Origin: Dehalococcoidales bacterium
GTDB taxonomy: Bacteria; Chloroflexota; Dehalococcoidia; Dehalococcoidales; UBA2162
Assembly: GCA_016844285.1 (NCBI GenBank)
Contig: JAENIS010000027.1
Span: 1-16,615 of the forward strand
DNA length: 16,615 nucleotides
Direction of reading: 5' to 3'
A program made the position numbers and the translations under genes. Of this stretch, positions 12,709 through 16,615 are shown piece after piece; position 1 is the first letter of the stretch, and each line of letters starts with the position of its first letter. The notes below the pieces were generated by a model. That model did not search any database, had not been told where the DNA came from, and worked only from the letters and a program-made list of their open reading frames with translations.

Positions 12709-14195
12709 AGATAGCCATCATTTATAACGAGCCTGGGCCAGGTCGCTATGTTGCCATGGGCGAAGAAAAAGCGGTGCTTGGTGTGCTGGGCGAGGTAGCG
12801 GCGGTGCAGCAGGCGCTGACCGAGATGGGCTATCTGGTAGAGCAAGTACCCCTTTCACCACCACTCGATGAGGTTAGAAGGAAACTCCAGGCTCTCAAAG
12901 TAGACCTGGTGTTCAATCTTTTCGAGGGATTTGCTGGCTCGCCGGAGACAGAGGCAGCAGTGGCGTTCATTTTGTCGGAGCTAGGGCTGACCTATACCGG
13001 CTGCCCCGCCCCCGCCTTGTCTTTGGGGTTGGATAAAGTTAAAACCAAGCTACTTCTGGAAGCCTCTGGTCTGGCGACACCCGGATACCAGCTTCTCAAT
13101 ACCGCAACCTTGTCGACCTTCAAGCTGAGTTTCCCCTGCATTGTCAAACCGGCCGCCGAAGATGCCAGCCACGGCCTCTCTGAAGAGAGTGTGGTTCATG
13201 ACTTCGCCTCTTTGCAAAGACAGGTTGAGAGGGTAAGCCGACTCTTCGGGGGGAAAGCCCTGGTGGAGGAGTTTGTCAACGGTGGCGAATTCAACGTTAC
13301 CGTCCTTGGCACCAGGGAACCAGAGGTCTTGCCGGTGGCTGAGATAGTTTATACCCTGCCCGCAGATAAACCAAGGATTCTTACCTTCTCGGCCAAGTGG
13401 GAGCCGGAGAGCCTGTACTACCAGGCTTCCCAGTCGGTCTGCCCGGCGGCAATCGACACCGGGTTAAGAGAACGCCTTACCAATGCTGCCCGGGATGCTT
13501 TCAGGTTGCTGGGTGGCTCCGGTTATGCCCGTGTTGACTTCAGGGTGGATTCCGCCGGGCAGCCTGAAATTATTGAGCTGAATCCTAATCCGGACATATC
13601 TCCTGACGCCGGTGCCGCTCGCCAGGCCCGGGCTGCCGGCATGACCTATAATCAATTCATCGCAAGAATTGTCCTGCTTGCTCTTGAAGGGACTAAGGAG
13701 GTGAGGTCAATAACAAATCTAAAAATCAGGCCGATGACTGACCGGGATAAGCCGGTGCTGATGCATATATTACATAATACGCCGGAGTTCAAGCCAGGCG
13801 AGGTCGTTGTCGCTGAAGAAGTGCTGGATAGCTATTTGCAGGACCCATCCGGTTCTGGCTACCATGTCTTTGTAGCTGAGGTCAACTCGGTAGTTACCGG
13901 CTATATCTGCTATGGGCCTACTCCGCTGACAGAAAGTACCTGGGATATCTACTGGATGGCCGTCGCTCCAGAAAAGCAGGGCCAGGGTATCGGCACCGCC
14001 TTGCTCGCCTCTGCTGAGGACAACATCAAGCAGGCTCGTGGCCGATTAATCCTTATTGAGACATCTTCTAAGCCGGACTACGCTCGCACACAGCGTTTCT
14101 ATCTGTTACAGGGTTATGACCTTGCTGGCCGCATTGCCGATTTCTACGCCCCGGGGGATGATGAGCTAATCTTTCAGAAGCGGTTCGCTGGTTAA
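12699..14195 (+). CDS. ATP-grasp ligase fused to a GNAT N-acetyltransferase
   Basis: The product has 498 residues. Residues 1-330 form a second Ddl-like ATP-grasp enzyme: LKIAIIYN (3-10), FNLFEG (72-77), YTGCPAPALSLGLDKVKTK (99-117), K150 in CIVKPAAED, VEEFVNGGEFNVTV (189-202), D280 in ARVDF and E293/N295 in IIELNPNPD. The usual PG after the Asn is NPD here. Residues 341-498 form a GNAT domain starting LKIRPMTDRD, with the acetyl-CoA motif VAPEKQGQGIGTALL (422-436) and a C-terminal FYLLQGYDLAGRI. The protein should ligate and acetylate, plausibly on the same small molecule. N-acetylglutaminylglutamine synthetases also combine GNAT and ATP-grasp, but in the opposite order as I recall. The start is GTG at 12699, overlapping the previous stop, with AGCAGG upstream. 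The linker contains a ribosome-site-like sequence (13694-13704). Confidence 0.88.
   Translation: MPLKIAIIYNEPGPGRYVAMGEEKAVLGVLGEVAAVQQALTEMGYLVEQVPLSPPLDEVRRKLQALKVDLVFNLFEGFAGSPETEAAVAFILSELGLTYTGCPAPALSLGLDKVKTKLLLEASGLATPGYQLLNTATLSTFKLSFPCIVKPAAEDASHGLSEESVVHDFASLQRQVERVSRLFGGKALVEEFVNGGEFNVTVLGTREPEVLPVAEIVYTLPADKPRILTFSAKWEPESLYYQASQSVCPAAIDTGLRERLTNAARDAFRLLGGSGYARVDFRVDSAGQPEIIELNPNPDISPDAGAARQARAAGMTYNQFIARIVLLALEGTKEVRSITNLKIRPMTDRDKPVLMHILHNTPEFKPGEVVVAEEVLDSYLQDPSGSGYHVFVAEVNSVVTGYICYGPTPLTESTWDIYWMAVAPEKQGQGIGTALLASAEDNIKQARGRLILIETSSKPDYARTQRFYLLQGYDLAGRIADFYAPGDDELIFQKRFAG
13689..13713 (+). promoter_or_regulatory. Internal Shine-Dalgarno-like sequence at the ATP-grasp/GNAT junction
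   Basis: TAAGGAGGTGA (13694-13704) is a full complement of the usual 16S rRNA 3' end. Seven bases after GGAGG, in frame with the GNAT domain, lies ATA (13710), followed by codons for TNLKIRPMTDRD, a typical GNAT beginning. It looks like the ribosome site of a once separate GNAT gene whose ATG became ATA. It could still allow some independent GNAT translation. Confidence 0.5.
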
Positions 14196-14207
14196 GAGTG
14201 TTGCTAA

Positions 14208-14228
14208 ATACCCTCAAATGAAGGGTGT
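14208..14228 (+). terminator. Possible weak terminator hairpin after the kamA operon
   Basis: ATACCCT (14208-14214) can pair with AGGGTGT (14222-14228) across a 7-base loop, with one G-T pair. It starts 12 bases past the stop. No T run follows, so the call is weak. Confidence 0.25.
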
Positions 14229-14278
14229 TCTCGGTTCCGTGTGCATTTGGTTGGTATGATGACAAAAATCAGTATGAA

Positions 14279-14388
14279 GTGTCATTGCGAGGGCACGTTA
14301 GTGCCCGTGGCAATCTCAAGGATGCATCGTAGAGATTGCTTCGCTTCCCCTTCGCTATGCTCAGGGCTTCGGCTCACCGTAATGACAC
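14279..14388. repeat. 110-bp palindromic intergenic repeat (GTCATTGCGAG type)
   Basis: GTGTCATTGCG (14279-14289) and CGTAATGACAC (14378-14388) form 11-bp terminal inverted repeats with one mismatch. Inside are GGGCACG-TTA-GTGCCC (about 14292-14306) and GGCAATCTC opposed to GAGATTGCT. It belongs with the diverged copy at 10027-10113. Such elements are widespread in bacteria. It fills most of the gap between the kamA operon and the lipoprotein gene. Confidence 0.7.
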
Positions 14389-14435
14389 TACCAACCATAA
14401 TCAAATAGTACCGTGTTCTCAGGATTTGACATCCG

Positions 14436-14484
14436 ACCCCCCTTTGTGTTTTACTAGATAGTCGTTAATTAAATAAAGGGGGGT
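14436..14484 (+). promoter_or_regulatory. Inverted repeat that could hide the lipoprotein gene's ribosome site
   Basis: ACCCCCCTTT (14436-14445) is the exact reverse complement of AAAGGGGGGT (14475-14484), with 29 bases between. The right arm is the ribosome site, five bases before the ATG at 14489. If both arms are transcribed, the stem would block translation. TTGACA at 14426-14431 lies just before the left arm but lacks a good -10 at normal spacing, so the transcript start is uncertain. Confidence 0.4.
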
Positions 14485-14488
14485 AGAC

Positions 14489-16207
14489 ATGATAACTTCG
14501 CGGTTAGTTAAGCTGGTGGCCGCAACCGGGTTGGCCACCATGCTCGCACTGGCTGGTTGTGCCCAAGCACCACCAGCCCCGGCACCAGTACCAGTGCCAA
14601 CACCAACGCCCACACCCGCTCCGGCACCGGCACCCACGCCAACACCCAAGCCATCACCAGCGCCGGCACCGACCGGACCCTACGGGGAGTTGAGACTAGT
14701 AACACCTTCGCTGGGCAATGAGAGGCTTTACCCGCCACTTGCCGACCAGAGCTTTAGTAACAATATGGCACCGATGTATGATTTCTTGGTCGGCTTGGAG
14801 AAGGGAGAGTTTACCCCCACCGGGCTAGCGGAGAGGTGGGAGATGGCAGCCGATGGACTATCATGGACTTTCTACCTTCGCAAAGGAGTCAAGTTCCACA
14901 ATGGCACCGACCTGACGGCCGCCGATGTCAAGTTCAGCATGGATAGGCAGACCGCGCCGGAAGGCACCTCAAGTACGATGAGAGTCGCGATCGACCGTGT
15001 CGAAGTATTAAATGACTATAGCCTGCGTATCTACACCAAGGGCAAACTACCCTTCTTTTTGTGGAACGTGACCATGGGGAGTCCTGGGCGGGGGATGGCG
15101 ATGCCCAAGGACTATATTGAAAAGAACGGCGTAGCATATTTCGAGCGCCAGCCAATTGGTAGTGGCCCATTTAAGTTTGTCCGCCAGGTGGCCGGGGACG
15201 TGATGGAGTATGAAGCACTGGATAAGCACTGGCGGCAGGTGCCCGGCTTTAAGAAGCTCACACTTATCGTCATGCCTGAGGAGACCACACGGGTAGCTTC
15301 CCTGAAGACAGGAGCCGTTGATGTGGCCGAGATAGGCCTGGAGTCCATCATCGACCTGGAAGGAGCCGGCTTTCAGGGAGCGGTCATTGACGAGGTGACG
15401 CCCCTCATAATGCTTCTGGGTACTTACGATGACCCCAGGGCGGCGGGTATGCCAACGACTAATGTCAAGGTACGCAAGGCGCTATCTCTCGCTATTGACC
15501 GCAACACGATTGGGAAGACCATGTTCTACGGGAAGCTTGGGCCATCGATGCCCCCCATGCTCGGTGTCCAAGCCACAGATATTGATGTTCCCTACTGGCA
15601 GGATTATTGTACCAAGCTTTATCGCTACGACCCGGTGGAAGCGAAGCGCCTGCTCAAGGAGGCTGGCTATCCTGATGGCTTCGCTTTCAAGATATATACC
15701 TGGAGTGACTCGGGACGCACCTTTTTACCCAAGATGGCGGAGGTGGTCGCCAGCTACTGGCTGAACATAGGGGTCAAAACTGAGCTCAATGTTATCGAGT
15801 CTGGTGTATGGACAACCTGGCGGCGGGGGCCAGCTCCTGCCGGCGTAAAGGGACCAAACACTCCATTTGTCGGGCAAGCCTGCACATGGGCTCGCATTGG
15901 CAGTTCTCAAACCCAAAGCCTCCTCGCCGGCTTTCACAGCCGAAGTACCCAAATCTTCTATTTCGGTAATGGCATACCGGAATTAGACAGGGCCATTGAG
16001 GTTGTTGAGAGTGAATTGAATGAAAGCAAGAGGCGAGAGGCAGCCGTGAAGGCAATTAATATCATTACCGATAGTTATGTCGCTTTCGCGCTTGGTTCAA
16101 TCCCATCCTATGTTGCCATCTCACCTAAGGTGGATTGGGCTTTCCCCACACCTCTGGCCTTCCCTACACCGGCCAGCTATGCTGAACTAGCTAAGCATCG
16201 GAAATAG
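14489..16207 (+). CDS. ABC transporter solute-binding lipoprotein, family 5 (oligopeptide/nickel type)
   Basis: The product has 572 residues. A lipoprotein signal (TSRLVKLVAATGLATMLALAGC, lipobox LAGC, lipidated C24) is followed by a Pro/Ala/Thr linker (about 26-62) that would hold the domain away from the membrane. The mature domain starts at YGELRLVTPS and shows the family signature AERWEMAADGLSWTFYLRKGVKFHNG (split here between residues 114 and 139), then LTAADVKFSMDR and a later VRKALSLAIDRNTI and AKRLLKEAGYPDGF. Such proteins bind peptides, sugars, nickel or other small solutes outside the cell and deliver them to an ABC permease. No permease or ATPase gene follows; an MmgE/PrpD gene comes next after 72 bp, perhaps co-transcribed. 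Solute unknown. ATG 14489 has AAAGGGGGG upstream. The linker DNA is a near-hexamer repeat of CCA/GCA/CCG codons, prone to slippage. Confidence 0.93.
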   Translation: MITSRLVKLVAATGLATMLALAGCAQAPPAPAPVPVPTPTPTPAPAPAPTPTPKPSPAPAPTGPYGELRLVTPSLGNERLYPPLADQSFSNNMAPMYDFLVGLEKGEFTPTGLAERWEMAADGLSWTFYLRKGVKFHNGTDLTAADVKFSMDRQTAPEGTSSTMRVAIDRVEVLNDYSLRIYTKGKLPFFLWNVTMGSPGRGMAMPKDYIEKNGVAYFERQPIGSGPFKFVRQVAGDVMEYEALDKHWRQVPGFKKLTLIVMPEETTRVASLKTGAVDVAEIGLESIIDLEGAGFQGAVIDEVTPLIMLLGTYDDPRAAGMPTTNVKVRKALSLAIDRNTIGKTMFYGKLGPSMPPMLGVQATDIDVPYWQDYCTKLYRYDPVEAKRLLKEAGYPDGFAFKIYTWSDSGRTFLPKMAEVVASYWLNIGVKTELNVIESGVWTTWRRGPAPAGVKGPNTPFVGQACTWARIGSSQTQSLLAGFHSRSTQIFYFGNGIPELDRAIEVVESELNESKRREAAVKAINIITDSYVAFALGSIPSYVAISPKVDWAFPTPLAFPTPASYAELAKHRK

Positions 16208-16279
16208 CTCAGATTAGCCATTGGGCAAAGGGAAAGCACGGTCTTAAGATAAGGCAAACGTAAACTATGGAGGTTTAGC

Positions 16280-16615
16280 ATGGACAAGAATACCGAATAT
16301 CTGGCGTCTTATGCCACCTCACTTAAGTATAAGGACCTGCCGGCGGAGGTTGTGCGCAAGACGAAAGGCCTTCTTATCGATACCCTTGGCTGTGCCCTGG
16401 GTGCCTATAGCAGTGAGCCAGCCAAGATTGCCCGCAAGATGGCGGGGAGGGTTTACCAGTGTGATATGCCGGCGACTATTATCGGCAGCGGTCAGCCGTC
16501 CAGCCTGGAACTGGCTACTTTCGCTAATGGCGTCATGATTCGGTATTTGGATTTCAATGACGTAACCCGCGGGCATCCCAGCGACAACTTCGCCCCCGTT
16601 CTTACCTGTGCCGAT
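16280..16615 (+). CDS. MmgE/PrpD family protein, N-terminal part (3' end outside the window)
   Basis: The frame is open from the ATG at 16280 to the last base (112 residues). The opening YLASYATSLKYKDLPAEVV then KGLLIDTLGCALGAY (29-43) is the classic start of the family, followed by ELATFANGVMIRYLDFND (77-94) and GHPSDNFAPVL. Members include 2-methylcitrate dehydratase, cis-aconitate decarboxylase and many uncharacterised enzymes. HPSDN and the preceding LDFND are family-typical. The family is sure; the reaction is not. GGAGG at 16269-16273 gives a good ribosome site. Its place behind an orphan binding protein suggests uptake and use of an organic acid, but that is inference. A complete enzyme would have about 450-500 residues. 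Confidence 0.9.
   Translation, partial: MDKNTEYLASYATSLKYKDLPAEVVRKTKGLLIDTLGCALGAYSSEPAKIARKMAGRVYQCDMPATIIGSGQPSSLELATFANGVMIRYLDFNDVTRGHPSDNFAPVLTCAD

Noticed and set aside
13814..14195. GNAT domain as a separate gene starting at a downstream ATG (13734)
   Set aside because: The frame is continuous with the ATP-grasp part, and that ATG is about 30 bases from the ribosome-like site and would cut the first GNAT strand. I annotate one fusion and report the site as a finding.
14419..14738. Gly/Val/Ala-rich minus-strand open frames opposite the lipoprotein linker
   Set aside because: They are shadows of the CCA/GCA-rich linker codons, with no ribosome site or family similarity.

Overview
The window most likely comes from an anaerobic Chloroflexota bacterium, Dehalococcoidia-like. 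The lipoprotein at 14489 has a long Pro/Ala/Thr linker after its lipobox, a style I associate with that class. The gene mix also fits: rubrerythrin, a ferredoxin-thioredoxin-reductase/rubredoxin fusion, acyl-CoA dehydrogenase, MmgE/PrpD and an orphan peptide-type binding protein. The intergenic gaps are full of short GC-rich palindromic elements. This placement is inference; no rRNA or other marker gene is present.

Layout. 1-1236: the 3' end of a CCA-adding enzyme gene (+) faces a rubrerythrin gene (-), and a roughly 290-bp MITE-like element fills the gap between them. 1420-3437: an unrecognised protein with an acidic tail, then an acyl-CoA dehydrogenase. 3438-3813: a gene-free gap holding two repeat types. 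3814-5327 (-): plsC-ispH, overlapping by 4 bp (membrane lipid and isoprenoid synthesis). 5524-6311 (+): a glutaredoxin-like protein and an FTR-catalytic-chain/rubredoxin fusion, overlapping by 4 bp; this looks like a self-contained dithiol reductase pair. 6397-8386 (+): a LacD-type aldolase and a PfkB-family sugar-phosphate kinase, which could form a kinase-aldolase pair. 8572-9917 (-): a Fur-family regulator and an FTR1-type iron permease, each preceded by a copy of the same palindromic operator. 10394-14195 (+): a three-gene operon of lysine 2,3-aminomutase, an ATP-grasp ligase and an ATP-grasp/GNAT fusion. 14489-16615 (+): an oligopeptide-type solute-binding lipoprotein and the 5' part of an MmgE/PrpD gene that runs off the end.

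The most interesting system is the kamA operon. It encodes an enzyme that should make beta-lysine, two carboxylate-amine ligases and an acetyltransferase. Together these could build an N-acetylated beta-lysine-containing peptide or amide, perhaps a compatible solute, in the same spirit as N-acetyl-beta-lysine (AblA/AblB) and N-acetylglutaminylglutamine amide synthesis. The junction of the ATP-grasp/GNAT fusion still carries a near-perfect Shine-Dalgarno sequence at the place where a separate GNAT gene would begin.

Palindromic repeats of at least three types occupy five intergenic gaps. Three of those five gaps lie between convergent genes.
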